From an uncultured Psychroserpens sp. (GTDB lineage Bacteria; Bacteroidota; Bacteroidia; Flavobacteriales; Flavobacteriaceae): a stretch of 64,000 nt of DNA. This document shows, one piece after another, positions 38,005-46,841 of the stretch (positions within the stretch are counted from its first letter, which is position 1; each line of letters begins with the position of its first letter). The stretch spans positions 62,001 to 126,000 of the forward strand of contig NZ_CANMVN010000006.1 in assembly GCF_947501425.1 (NCBI RefSeq), given 5' to 3'. Both the position numbers and the translations under genes were made by a program. The notes under the pieces were generated by a model. It was not told the origin of the DNA and made no database searches. It saw only the letters and a list, made by a program, of their open reading frames with translations.

Positions 38005-38019
38005 ACCGTATAGTTAATT

Positions 38020-38634
38020 ATGAAACAAACAAAAGACGAAAATACCGAAGAGCAAATATTGGATGCAGCAAAAAACGTCTTTCAAACCAAAGGAATGGAA
38101 GGCGCGCGTATGCAAGAAATAGCAGATAATGCTGGGATTAATAAAGCAATGTTACATTATTATTATAGAAGCAAACAATTACTTTTTGAAGCTGTTTTTA
38201 AAAATGCATTTTCATTGTTAGCACCTCAATTAAATGCTATTTTAAATGACGATTCTTCAATTGAAAACAAAATTAAACATTTTACAGCAAGCTATATATC
38301 GTTTATTGTTAAGCATCCTTATTTACCCAATTTTATTATTCAGGAATTAAATAGAAAACCCGATTTCATTTTAAAATTAAAAGAAAACAAAGGGTTTCCA
38401 AATCTAGAAAAATTTAAAAAACAAGTTGCTATTGAAGTTGAAAAAGGCATTATTAAACCAATAAGTGCTGAACAATTATTTATCAATATTCTAGCGCTTA
38501 ACATATTTCCGTTTGTTGCGAAGCCTTTAATTTTAGCGTTTACAAACACTAATAAAAAAGCTTTTAAACAACTTATGATTGACCGAAAAACTGAAGTTTC
38601 AAACTTTATCATCAATTCTATAAAGAACACATAA
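38020..38634 (+). CDS. TetR/AcrR family transcriptional regulator
   Basis: A 204-residue regulator. It has a TetR HTH at 10-57 (EEQILDAAKNVFQTKGMEG, then MQEIADNAGINKAMLHYYY) followed by an all-helical ligand domain. It is first in the export operon, one base before the TolC gene, and preceded by a palindrome at its promoter. It probably represses the operon until a ligand, perhaps an exported toxic compound, binds. The ligand is unknown. Confidence 0.95.
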   Translation: MKQTKDENTEEQILDAAKNVFQTKGMEGARMQEIADNAGINKAMLHYYYRSKQLLFEAVFKNAFSLLAPQLNAILNDDSSIENKIKHFTASYISFIVKHPYLPNFIIQELNRKPDFILKLKENKGFPNLEKFKKQVAIEVEKGIIKPISAEQLFINILALNIFPFVAKPLILAFTNTNKKAFKQLMIDRKTEVSNFIINSIKNT

Positions 38635-38635
38635 A

Positions 38636-39886
38636 ATGAAACGCTTTATAATTATTATAACAATCCTAACAACACTAACAAGTGTGGCGCAACAAAGCAT
38701 CACATTAGAAGAATGTTACAGTTTAATGGCTCAAAATTATCCATTAGCAAAACAATCACATCTCTTTGAAGTACAAAACAAATTAGATTCAGAAATTATT
38801 TCCAATACAAAACTGCCTCAATTTAGTTTAGATGCTCAAGCAACGTATCAATCTGATGTTATTGAAATTCCAATTCCAAATGTTGACATAGAAACGTTAA
38901 ACAAAGACCAATATCGTGCAACAGTTTCTGTAAATCAGTTGATTTATAATGGAGGTTTAGTCGATGCTTCAATAAAGGTAAAATCTACGCAGTTAAAATC
39001 CAAGCAGAAACAAGTTGAAGTGAGTTTGTACCAACTCAAACAGCAAATTAACCAACTTTATTTTTCTATTCTATTGTCTCAGGAATCTGAGTTATTATTG
39101 AACGCTAAAGAAACACAATTAAAAGCTAAACTTAAAGAAGTTCAATCTGGTATTAAATTTGGTGTTATTTTACCTTCTTCTGATAAAATTTTGGAAGCTG
39201 AATTATTGAAAATAAGTCAACAATTTCAAGAATTGGAAAGCAATAAAATAGTACTCATAGAAACGCTTTCAAGTTTAATAAGTAAACCATTGGGTACTTC
39301 TACCCTATTTCAAAATCCTCTTATAGAAACGCAATTGCAAACGGAATTAAAAAGACCTGAACTGGAATTATTTCAACTTAAAAAAGAAGAAATTGAAAAT
39401 TCAGAAAACTTGATGTCTAAACAAAATGCTCCAAAATTTCAAGGTTTTGCAGTAGGTGGTTATGGTAACCCAGGATTAAATATGCTTGATAATTCATTTC
39501 AAACATTTTATACAGTTGGTGTTAAATTGAATTGGAATGTTTTCGATTGGAATTCTAACAAAAAACAGCGCAAATCATTAACAATTAACAAAGACGTTAT
39601 AGATACTGAAACTGAAACGTTTAAACTAAATACCAATATTAAATTGAATCAACAACAAAAAGAAATTGATAAAATGAAGACCATTATTGCATCAGATACT
39701 CAGATTATTAATCTTAGAAAAGAAGTCTTACAAATTGCAGATTCACAGCTTAAAAATGGAGTCATTACGTCTTCTGCATATATTACAGAACTCACCAACT
39801 TATACGAAGATGAGAACACCTTGGTAAAACATCAAATTCAGTTACAACTTGCTAAAGCAAATTACAACGTCATAAAAGGACAGTAA
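38636..39886 (+). CDS. TolC-family outer membrane efflux protein
   Basis: A 416-residue outer-membrane factor with a signal peptide (TLTSVAQ), the N-terminal ITLEECYSLMAQNYPLAKQ segment, two long coiled-coil repeats and the beta-barrel strand segment VGVKLNWNVFDWNSNKK. TolC trimers form the exit duct of tripartite pumps. It is preceded by the tetR gene (1-bp gap) and followed by the adaptor gene (10-bp gap). Confidence 0.93.
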   Translation: MKRFIIIITILTTLTSVAQQSITLEECYSLMAQNYPLAKQSHLFEVQNKLDSEIISNTKLPQFSLDAQATYQSDVIEIPIPNVDIETLNKDQYRATVSVNQLIYNGGLVDASIKVKSTQLKSKQKQVEVSLYQLKQQINQLYFSILLSQESELLLNAKETQLKAKLKEVQSGIKFGVILPSSDKILEAELLKISQQFQELESNKIVLIETLSSLISKPLGTSTLFQNPLIETQLQTELKRPELELFQLKKEEIENSENLMSKQNAPKFQGFAVGGYGNPGLNMLDNSFQTFYTVGVKLNWNVFDWNSNKKQRKSLTINKDVIDTETETFKLNTNIKLNQQQKEIDKMKTIIASDTQIINLRKEVLQIADSQLKNGVITSSAYITELTNLYEDENTLVKHQIQLQLAKANYNVIKGQ

Positions 39887-39896
39887 ATTTATTAAA

Positions 39897-40799
39897 ATGA
39901 AAAAACACAACTATATATTAGGATTAAGCATCTTAACTTTTAGCTTGTTTTCCTGCGGAAACGATAACAAAAAAGCAGATGGTTACGGAAATTTTGAAGC
40001 TACAGAAATCACTATTTCAGCAGAAAATAATGGAAAATTAATGCAGTTTGATGTTAATGAAGGTGACGTTCTTCAAAAAGAACAATTTATTGGTTATATC
40101 GATACGATTCCATTAGCATTAAAACAAGAGCAATTAGAAGTTTCAAAAGCTGTAATTAGTTCAAAATCTAAAGGTGTACTCTCACAAATAGCTGTTTTAA
40201 ATTCCAAATTGAAAACGGCAAACACGAATAAAGCAAGAACTGAAAATCTCATTAAAGATAATGCAGGCACACAAAAACAATTAGATGATGTTACTGGAGA
40301 AATTGATGTGATTAAAAATCAAATAAGAAGTGTAGAAATCCAGAATGCTCCTGTTGTTAACGAATTGAAATCAATTGATGTTCAGCTAAAACAAATTGAT
40401 GACCAAATTGAAAAAAGTAAAATTAAAAATCCAATAAACGGCACAGTTTTAACCAAATATGCCGAACCAAATGAGATTACCTCTTTTGGAAAACCACTCT
40501 ATAAAATTGCCGATGTAAACACAATGCAATTACGAGTCTACATTAGCGAAACGCAATTAGCAGACTTAAAAATAGGTCAAGAAGTTACTGTGAAAATTGA
40601 TGATGCAGACGAAATAAAATCGTACAAAGGTGTTGTGAGTTGGATCGCTTCAGAAGCCGAATTCACGCCAAAAATTATTCAAACTAAAGAAGAACGTGTG
40701 GCTTTGGTTTATGCTGTGAAAATAGATGTTACCAATGATGGAAGCTTAAAAATTGGTATGCCAGCAGAACTATGGATCGAAAATTCTAATGACAATTAA
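39897..40799 (+). CDS. HlyD/MFP-family periplasmic adaptor lipoprotein
   Basis: A 300-residue membrane-fusion protein with a lipoprotein signal (SLFSCG, Cys20). The first half-lipoyl segment is at about 45-65 (NNGKLMQFDVNEGDVL), followed by a coiled-coil hairpin (about 80-170). The second half-lipoyl is at about 175-195 (IKNPINGTVLTKYAEPNE), followed by a beta-barrel domain. It links the inner-membrane ABC permeases to the TolC duct and resembles YbhG-type adaptors. The lipid anchor replaces a transmembrane helix. Confidence 0.92.
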   Translation: MKKHNYILGLSILTFSLFSCGNDNKKADGYGNFEATEITISAENNGKLMQFDVNEGDVLQKEQFIGYIDTIPLALKQEQLEVSKAVISSKSKGVLSQIAVLNSKLKTANTNKARTENLIKDNAGTQKQLDDVTGEIDVIKNQIRSVEIQNAPVVNELKSIDVQLKQIDDQIEKSKIKNPINGTVLTKYAEPNEITSFGKPLYKIADVNTMQLRVYISETQLADLKIGQEVTVKIDDADEIKSYKGVVSWIASEAEFTPKIIQTKEERVALVYAVKIDVTNDGSLKIGMPAELWIENSNDN

Positions 40800-40809
40800 T
40801 TATATAATT

Positions 40810-41280
40810 ATGAAAAAGTCAGTATTCATTATCTTAATAATTACAACAGTAGTTGCAAGTTGTAAAAACACAGAAAAGAAAGAGAAAAACAGTAATTCTG
40901 AAGAACCTGTACAAGCACAAGTAGATGCCATTTTAAGCACGCAATGGATGAATGATATTCAATTAAATGATGGTTCAAAATGGGAAGCAAACATTGAAAC
41001 TACTGAAGGTGTCATTAAAATGCAAAAGCTAATAAAAACACAAACTACTACAACTATTGAAGACTTTCATTTTTTGGCAAACAATTTAAACGAGGTAAAA
41101 AACAAAGTAGTAAAAGAGTGTACAATGAAAGGTGCTTCTCACGATAATTTACACATTTGGTTGTATCCACTCATAGAAAAAGTTACTGCTTTAACAGAAA
41201 CCAATGATATTAGTGATGCTTCAAAAATAAAGCAAAGTATAGTTGAAAATTTGAATGCATATTCTGATTATTTTGAATAA
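40810..41280 (+). CDS. Lipoprotein of the export operon, unknown function
   Basis: A 156-residue lipoprotein from the ATG at 40810 (MKKSVFIILIITTVVASC, Cys18). The open frame extends further upstream into the adaptor gene, but the signal peptide fixes the start here. The body is mostly helical with no recognised domain. It abuts the ATPase gene exactly (TAA then ATG), so it is an integral member of the operon, perhaps a periplasmic accessory or stress sensor. Confidence 0.8.
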   Translation: MKKSVFIILIITTVVASCKNTEKKEKNSNSEEPVQAQVDAILSTQWMNDIQLNDGSKWEANIETTEGVIKMQKLIKTQTTTTIEDFHFLANNLNEVKNKVVKECTMKGASHDNLHIWLYPLIEKVTALTETNDISDASKIKQSIVENLNAYSDYFE

Positions 41281-42183
41281 ATGAGTATTACAATTTCCAA
41301 CATATCAAAATCCTATAAAAACGTAAAAGCTTTACAAGATATTTCTTTTGAAGTAAAAGAAAATGAACTTTTTGGATTGATTGGTCCTGATGGAGCAGGA
41401 AAAACAACATTATTTAGAATTCTAACTACGCTTTTAATTGCAAATGAAGGGACTGCAACGGTTGCAGGTTTTGATGTAATTTCAGACTATAAAATGATTA
41501 GAAATAGTGTTGGTTACATGCCAGGGAAATTTTCATTGTATCAAGACTTAACTGTTGAAGAAAACTTAAACTTTTTCGCAACTATTTTCGGAACAACAAT
41601 CGAAGAAAACTACGATTTAATAAAAGACATTTACGTACAGATTGAACCCTTTAAAGATCGTCGTGCAGGTAAATTATCTGGAGGAATGAAGCAAAAATTA
41701 GCGTTGTGTTGTGCGTTAATTCATAAGCCAAAAGTGTTGTTTTTAGATGAACCTACAACTGGAGTTGACCCAGTTTCCCGAAAAGAATTTTGGGACATGT
41801 TGAAACGTTTGCAACAAAAAGGAATTACCATACTAGTTTCAACGCCTTATATGGACGAAGCGGCTTTGTGTGATAGAATTGCACTTATTCAAGCTGGCAA
41901 AATTCTAGAAATTGATACACCTAAAGCGATTGTAAAACACTATTCCAAGCCAATTTATAACGTACGTGCAAATAATATGTATCAGCTAATTAATAGTTTA
42001 AATGATTATGAATATAACCATAGTGTATATCCATTTGGTGAGTTCGTTCATTATACAGATAAGAGAGCAGATTTTAATCAGAAAGAATTAAAGATGTATT
42101 TAGAAACAAAAAACTTAACTGATATTGAAATTGAAAAAACAATAGCTACAATTGAAGATACCTTTATGGAATTAGCAAAATAA
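41281..42183 (+). CDS. ABC transporter ATP-binding protein 1
   Basis: A 300-residue nucleotide-binding domain: Walker A GPDGAGKTT (about 35-43), signature LSGGMKQKL, Walker B VLFLDEPTTGVDP, H-loop replaced by STPYMDE (Pro-Tyr in place of the usual His-Tyr region), and a C-terminal ~80-residue extension. It corresponds to the first ATPase half of YbhF/RbbA-type exporters. Its stop overlaps the next ATG by one base. Confidence 0.92.
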   Translation: MSITISNISKSYKNVKALQDISFEVKENELFGLIGPDGAGKTTLFRILTTLLIANEGTATVAGFDVISDYKMIRNSVGYMPGKFSLYQDLTVEENLNFFATIFGTTIEENYDLIKDIYVQIEPFKDRRAGKLSGGMKQKLALCCALIHKPKVLFLDEPTTGVDPVSRKEFWDMLKRLQQKGITILVSTPYMDEAALCDRIALIQAGKILEIDTPKAIVKHYSKPIYNVRANNMYQLINSLNDYEYNHSVYPFGEFVHYTDKRADFNQKELKMYLETKNLTDIEIEKTIATIEDTFMELAK

Positions 42184-42911
42184 TGAATCATAACAAAGTC
42201 ATACAAGTAGAAGGATTAACCAAAATGTTTGGTGATTTCACAGCTGTAAACGCCATTACATTCGACATTGAAAAAGGTGAAATATTTGGATTTTTAGGAG
42301 CCAATGGTGCAGGAAAAACGACAGCCATGAAAATGCTAATTGGTATTTCTAATCCTACGTCAGGAAAAGCCAATGTTGCAGGATTTAATGTGTTTACAAA
42401 TGCTGAGGATATCAAGAAGAACATTGGCTATATGAGTCAGAAATTTGCTTTGTACGACGATTTAACAGTAAAAGAAAATATTACGTTTTTTGGAGGTATT
42501 TATGGCTTGTCAATAAAACGTATCAAAGAAAAATCAGAAATATTGATTCAAGAATTAGGATTAGAGAAAGTAGCCAATACATTGGTTGGATCTTTGCCTT
42601 TAGGTTGGAAGCAAAAATTATCCTTTTCAGTGTCTTTAATACATGATCCTAAAATTGTGTTTTTAGATGAGCCAACAGGAGGCGTTGACCCAATTACCAG
42701 ACGACAGTTTTGGGAAATGATTTACAAAGCAGCTAACCAAGGAACAACCGTTTTCGTGACCACACATTATATGGATGAAGCTGAATATTGTGATCGCGTA
42801 TCTATTATGGTAAATGGAAAAATAGAAGCTTTAGATACACCAAAAAAACTAAAAGAGAAGTTCAAAGCTGCAAATATGAATGATGTGTTCTTAAAACTAG
42901 CAAGAGGATGA
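42183..42911 (+). CDS. ABC transporter ATP-binding protein 2
   Basis: A 242-residue ATPase: Walker A GANGAGKTT, Walker B IVFLDEPTGGVDP, H-loop TTHYMDEA. The signature motif is degenerate (LPLGWKQKL in place of LSGGQ), as I recall for the second ATPase half of YbhF-like proteins. With protein 1 it probably forms a heterodimer with one weak site. It overlaps both neighbours by 1-4 bp. Confidence 0.92.
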   Translation: MNHNKVIQVEGLTKMFGDFTAVNAITFDIEKGEIFGFLGANGAGKTTAMKMLIGISNPTSGKANVAGFNVFTNAEDIKKNIGYMSQKFALYDDLTVKENITFFGGIYGLSIKRIKEKSEILIQELGLEKVANTLVGSLPLGWKQKLSFSVSLIHDPKIVFLDEPTGGVDPITRRQFWEMIYKAANQGTTVFVTTHYMDEAEYCDRVSIMVNGKIEALDTPKKLKEKFKAANMNDVFLKLARG

Positions 42912-44014
42912 AACGTTTTATAGGCTTTATAAAAAAAGAATTCTACCATATTTTTAGAGATAGACGCTCATTGTTTATTCTCTTCGGTATGCCAATTGCC
43001 CAAATTTTATTGTTTGGTTTCGCTATTACCAATGAAATCAACAATGTTGATATTGCTATTTTAGACCATTCAAAAGATGCAACTACAAAAGAAATCATTA
43101 ATAAAATTTCTGCATCAAAATATTTCAGTATCAAACAAATAGTAACTCGTGAAGCAGATATTGCTTCCGTTTTTCAAAAAGGTCATGTGAAAGCGGTTTT
43201 AAACTTTGAAAAAGATTTCAGTAAAAACCTAATTAAAGAACACAAAGCATCGGTTCAAATTATTACAGATGCAACAGACCCAAACACAGCCAATACAATA
43301 AGTAATTACATCAATGCTATACTATTACAGTACCAAAAAGAATTAAACAAAGACATCACTATTACTTATCAAATAGTTTCAGAAACACGAATGGTTTACA
43401 ATCCAGAATTAAAAAGCGTGTACATGTTTGTGCCTGGAGTAATGACCATTATTTTAATGTTAGTTTCTGCAATGATGACTTCTATTTCAATTACAAGAGA
43501 AAAAGAATTAGGCACAATGGAAATCCTCTTAGTTTCTCCATTAAAGCCATTTCAGGTGATTGTTGGAAAAGTGTTTTCTTATATTTTTCTATCGATAATC
43601 AATGCAGTAGTCATTGTAATGTTGAGTATTTTCATTTTCAAAATGCCTGTTCAAGGCAGCTTGTTTTTACTGGCTCTAGAGAGCATTCTATTTATCATTT
43701 CAGCTTTAGCTTTAGGGATTTTAATATCAACAATTTCAGCAACACAACAAACTGCCATGATGATTTCTTTAATGGGATTAATGCTTCCTGTAATATTATT
43801 ATCAGGTTTTATTTTTCCTATTTCAAGTATGCCTTTACCTCTACAAATGATTAGTAATATTATTCCTGCCAAATGGTTCATCATAATCATTAAAGGCATC
43901 ATGCTCAAAGGTGTTGGATTGCAATTTGTATGGAAAGAAACCTTGATTCTTTTAGGAATGACTGTGCTTTTTATTGCATTGAGTGTAAAGAAATATAAAA
44001 TCAGATTAGAATAA
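42908..44014 (+). CDS. ABC-2 type permease 1 (YbhS-like)
   Basis: A 368-residue inner-membrane permease. It has an N-terminal helix (RDRRSLFILFGMPIAQILLFGF), a ~140-residue periplasmic domain, and five C-terminal helices with TREKELGTMEILLVSPLKP and a PISSMP loop. This is the ABC2_membrane_3 layout of YbhS/YbhR. It pairs with the following permease, whose ATG shares the final base of its stop. Confidence 0.93.
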   Translation: MKRFIGFIKKEFYHIFRDRRSLFILFGMPIAQILLFGFAITNEINNVDIAILDHSKDATTKEIINKISASKYFSIKQIVTREADIASVFQKGHVKAVLNFEKDFSKNLIKEHKASVQIITDATDPNTANTISNYINAILLQYQKELNKDITITYQIVSETRMVYNPELKSVYMFVPGVMTIILMLVSAMMTSISITREKELGTMEILLVSPLKPFQVIVGKVFSYIFLSIINAVVIVMLSIFIFKMPVQGSLFLLALESILFIISALALGILISTISATQQTAMMISLMGLMLPVILLSGFIFPISSMPLPLQMISNIIPAKWFIIIIKGIMLKGVGLQFVWKETLILLGMTVLFIALSVKKYKIRLE

Positions 44015-45135
44015 TGAAAATAATTCTTTACATCATACAAAAAGAGTTCAAGCAAATCTTTAGAAATAAAGGAATGCTTCCTATCATTTTTGTTTTGCCA
44101 TTATTGCAACTAGTAATATTATCTAATGCTGCAACTTTTGAAGTTAAAAACATCAAATTTGGCTATATAGATAACGACCATACATCAACATCGCGAACGT
44201 TAGTAGAAAAATTTAATGCATCTACATATTTTGATGTATTAACAGATTTTCCATCTGAAGGATTAGCAAGTTCATCCATGTTAAACGGCGAAGTAGATGT
44301 AGTTTTGGAAATTCCGCAATACTTTGAACGTGATTTACAAAAAGAAAAATATAACAGCTTAGGTATAACAATCAATGCTATTGATGGCGCAGCAGCTGGA
44401 GTAGAAAATGTTTATGTGACACAAATTGTACAGAATTTTAATCAAAATTTAAAAGTCGATTTATTACAGGTTTCAGACAAACAAATACAACCAATTACTA
44501 TTGAAACTATTCCGCTATTCTGGTATAATGAAACCTTAAATTATAAAACTTTTATGGTTCCAGGAATACTGGTTTTGCTGGTAACTATGATTACCTTATT
44601 CTTATCAGGAATGAACATCGTAAGGGAAAAAGAAATAGGCACTTTAGAGCAAATTAACGTTACACCAATTAAAAAAAGTCAGTTTATTATTGGGAAGCTA
44701 TTTCCCTTTTGGGTGATTGGGATTGGCTTATTAACTATAGGATTAATTATTGCCAAACTAATTTTTGATGTTCCAATGGTTGGTAGTTTAGTACTTATGT
44801 ATTTCTATACATCCATTTATATTTTGGTCATTTTAGGAATAGGTTTATTTATTTCAAATTTTACAGACACACAACAGCAAGCCATGTTTATTGCTTGGTT
44901 TTTTACCGTTATTTTTATTTTAATGAGTGGCTTGTTCACGCCTATTGAAAGTATGCCAGAATGGGCTCAAATTCTCACAGAATTTAATCCAATAAAATAC
45001 TTTGTTGAAGTCATGCGTATGGTTATGCTTAAAGGTTCTAGCTTTATCGATGTTCTTCCTCAAATCATAAAAACCTTTCTCTTTGCTTTTATAATGAATG
45101 GATTAGCAGTTTGGAGTTATAAAAAAACCACGTAA
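44014..45135 (+). CDS. ABC-2 type permease 2 (YbhR-like)
   Basis: A 373-residue paralogue of permease 1, with the same layout: a first helix near 20-40, a periplasmic domain to about 175, then five helices, with VREKEIGTLEQINVTPIKK and a TPIESMP loop. It is last in the tetR-tolC-hlyD-lipoprotein-ABC-ABC-permease-permease operon. The exported substrate is unknown; YbhGFSR-like pumps export drugs and cations. Confidence 0.93.
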   Translation: MKIILYIIQKEFKQIFRNKGMLPIIFVLPLLQLVILSNAATFEVKNIKFGYIDNDHTSTSRTLVEKFNASTYFDVLTDFPSEGLASSSMLNGEVDVVLEIPQYFERDLQKEKYNSLGITINAIDGAAAGVENVYVTQIVQNFNQNLKVDLLQVSDKQIQPITIETIPLFWYNETLNYKTFMVPGILVLLVTMITLFLSGMNIVREKEIGTLEQINVTPIKKSQFIIGKLFPFWVIGIGLLTIGLIIAKLIFDVPMVGSLVLMYFYTSIYILVILGIGLFISNFTDTQQQAMFIAWFFTVIFILMSGLFTPIESMPEWAQILTEFNPIKYFVEVMRMVMLKGSSFIDVLPQIIKTFLFAFIMNGLAVWSYKKTT

Positions 45136-45295
45136 TTCTTCTCCATTCCACACACATTATGCTTCCCTCCTACCTCGTCGCATAAAAAGTGTTTCATTAA
45201 CATTGCAGAAGAAACTTTTAGAATAAATTTTTTCAAGAAAAGCAGCAACAACTTTCGCTTTTTACCAAAGCTCAAGTTACATAACGCAAGAACAT

Positions 45296-45417
45296 TATAG
45301 TACATTTATAGCAATTTGCGTAATAGCTCATTTATGAGGTATTTGACATAATTGCAGATATAATATCGCACACGCGAATTATATCGTTTGTAATTATGTC
45401 AAGCAAATTGTACCATA
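45296..45417 (+). repeat. Branched palindromic repeat, copy C
   Basis: About 122 bp. Outer ends TATAGTACA and TGTACCATA are complementary, with CAATTTGC/GCAAATTG inside. The side hairpin CTCAT/ATGAG comes next, then ACATAATT/AATTATGT enclosing GATATAATATCGC and GCGAATTATATC. It matches copy B closely over its first ~70 bp and compensates in the distal stem. Same orientation as A and B. Confidence 0.85.
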
Positions 45418-45640
45418 CTCTCATTTAAGTTCAATTTATTATCCCAACAACATCAACTTCACAGATTTCAAAATTTGACACTCAATCAGTTTTCAAACTT
45501 ATGTACAAGCAAATTGTATTTACAACTCTTATAATTTTAAAATCTTGGACAATGATGCATAAATTTTGAAATACGCGATTTTTAGCGATTGACAACAATT
45601 GTAGTATTTCAAAAAATTGATACTCAATCGATTCTTACAA

Positions 45641-45657
45641 ATAATATGTAAAATAGA
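45641..45657 (-). repeat. Right arm of the 17-bp imperfect inverted repeat
   Basis: ATAATATGTAAAATAGA is the inverted counterpart of 37102-37118 with one mismatch. It lies 12 bp before the stop of the next leftward gene. Confidence 0.4.
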
Positions 45658-45669
45658 ACCAAAACATCA

Positions 45670-46320
45670 TTACTCAATTTTTGTAATTAAGCCATAGAGA
45701 TAGTCACTATCCTCTACATTAGTAAAAATAGCTTTATACAAATAGGTGTTGTCGTTTATGAGTTCAATAATTTCAACTCTAATGATATTACCTTCTTTAT
45801 GTTTGTCCTTTTCTAAAGGTAATTTGATGGTTTCCAGCTCATAGATATGATCGGCTAACCATTTGATCTTATAGACTTGTCGATCTCCTTTTAAACCCCC
45901 TTTTTCAATTTGCTTGTGTGCTCTACGGTTGATAATAACATCATTATAGGCTGGATTTTCATAGGTGTATTTACCAAGATGGAACTTCTGGCATTTAATT
46001 TTATCAGACTCTGGCAGCTCATAGGTTTTATACTTAGAATTGACAAAGTAATACACCGCTTGCCAGCATTCATTGACCATTTTCATTGGAAACATGAGCT
46101 TTGCATCTTTAAAATGTGTGAGACAGCCCTCTTGCCAACCTTGATGTGTATAGCTGCTTTTCTCCTGATTGATAACCATATCATAACGTTCTCCCTTGTC
46201 ATCGACACAATAATCAATAACCACAACAGCCACACGGTCTACATCATCAACAAAGATTTGACCTTCTGAAATAGAAACCTGTAAACAAACTAGTAACGAA
46301 AAAAGGAGTTTTTTAAACAT
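45670..46320 (-). CDS. Secreted hypothetical protein
   Basis: A 216-residue protein with a signal peptide (MFKKLLFSLLVCLQVSISEGQ). The body is beta-rich, with a repeated pattern of a conserved Cys (YCVDD, GCLTHF, KCQKFHLG) and no recognised domain. It is probably periplasmic or outer-surface. It lies just outside the right inverted-repeat arm, next to the HNH gene, which is on the opposite strand. Function unknown. Confidence 0.7.
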   Translation of the reverse strand: MFKKLLFSLLVCLQVSISEGQIFVDDVDRVAVVVIDYCVDDKGERYDMVINQEKSSYTHQGWQEGCLTHFKDAKLMFPMKMVNECWQAVYYFVNSKYKTYELPESDKIKCQKFHLGKYTYENPAYNDVIINRRAHKQIEKGGLKGDRQVYKIKWLADHIYELETIKLPLEKDKHKEGNIIRVEIIELINDNTYLYKAIFTNVEDSDYLYGLITKIE

Positions 46321-46487
46321 GTGTAAATGTAAACAAGTATTTTGAATTACAGGATCTAAAATATGGTTGGGCTACTCTCCTGCTTGTGACTAAATTAATT
46401 AATTGAATTTGAAAGTACTTAATTAAATAGTTCGTTGTCAATGTACAGATAATTTCATAAATTTAAATGTAATAATCTGATTATCAA

Positions 46488-46841
46488 TTGAAAAATCCAC
46501 TACAGCTTATATCAAACTTAAATACTGAAGACTACAAGATTTTGTTTGTAATTGTTGTTGCTATTATCATTTTTATTCTCAAAGAAAGATACAGAAGAAA
46601 AAGATGGAATAAACAAAGAATTGCACGACGCGATTATTATAGAAACGTGTATTTAAAATCTGATGCTTGGAAACGTAAACGCTACGTTGTTTTAAAACGT
46701 GATAATTGGCGTTGTACATATTGTGGTAATAAAGCAACTCAAGTGCATCATACACGCTATGCTAAATATAATATTGGTAAAGAACCCATTAAATGGTTAG
46801 AGTCCGTTTGTTATAAATGCCATAATGCGTTACATAGCTAA
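46488..46841 (+). CDS. Membrane-anchored HNH endonuclease-like protein
   Basis: A 117-residue protein starting at TTG; no ATG or GTG is in frame before a stop at 46473. A transmembrane helix (KILFVIVVAIIIFIL, about 18-33) is followed by a basic stretch (RYRRKRWNKQRIARR) and a compact HNH domain: CTYCGNKATQVHHTRY, then CYKCHNALHS. The two CxxC pairs bind structural zinc and the HH supplies the nuclease site. A cytoplasmic, membrane-tethered nuclease is expected. It is adjacent to CBASS, possibly a defence gene. Confidence 0.8.
   Translation: MKNPLQLISNLNTEDYKILFVIVVAIIIFILKERYRRKRWNKQRIARRDYYRNVYLKSDAWKRKRYVVLKRDNWRCTYCGNKATQVHHTRYAKYNIGKEPIKWLESVCYKCHNALHS

Larger units (their letters stand above)
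36901..38019. other. 1.1-kb repeat-rich intergenic region
   Basis: No convincing gene is present. It holds one arm of a 17-bp inverted repeat, two branched palindromic repeats, a strong hairpin (37370-37406) and a stretch at 37410-37560 with small inverted repeats such as CCCGAAGACTTTCGGG. A CTTTTGTCTTGAAACAAAAG palindrome lies near 37710, and the TetR promoter is at the right end. The segment AATCATCCACTGGAT occurs twice (near 37379 and 37675). A short open frame at 37563-37754 is not supported. Confidence 0.7.
45136..45669. other. 0.5-kb repeat-rich intergenic region
   Basis: No gene is seen. It contains branched repeat copy C (45296-45417), a fragment matching the right end of that repeat (TTATGTACAAGCAAATTGT, about 45500-45518) and two degenerate copies of a TTTCAAAA...ACTCAATC element (near 45466 and 45607). 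It also holds the right arm of the 17-bp inverted repeat. A GTTTCATTAA..TT.CAGAAGA stretch at 45191 recurs at 50911. It mirrors the left flank of the export operon. Confidence 0.7.

Noticed and set aside
42183-42911. Second ABC ATPase as a degraded pseudogene because of its LPLGW signature
   Set aside because: Walker A, Walker B and the H-loop are intact, and the altered signature is, to my recollection, normal for the second ATPase of YbhF-like exporters.
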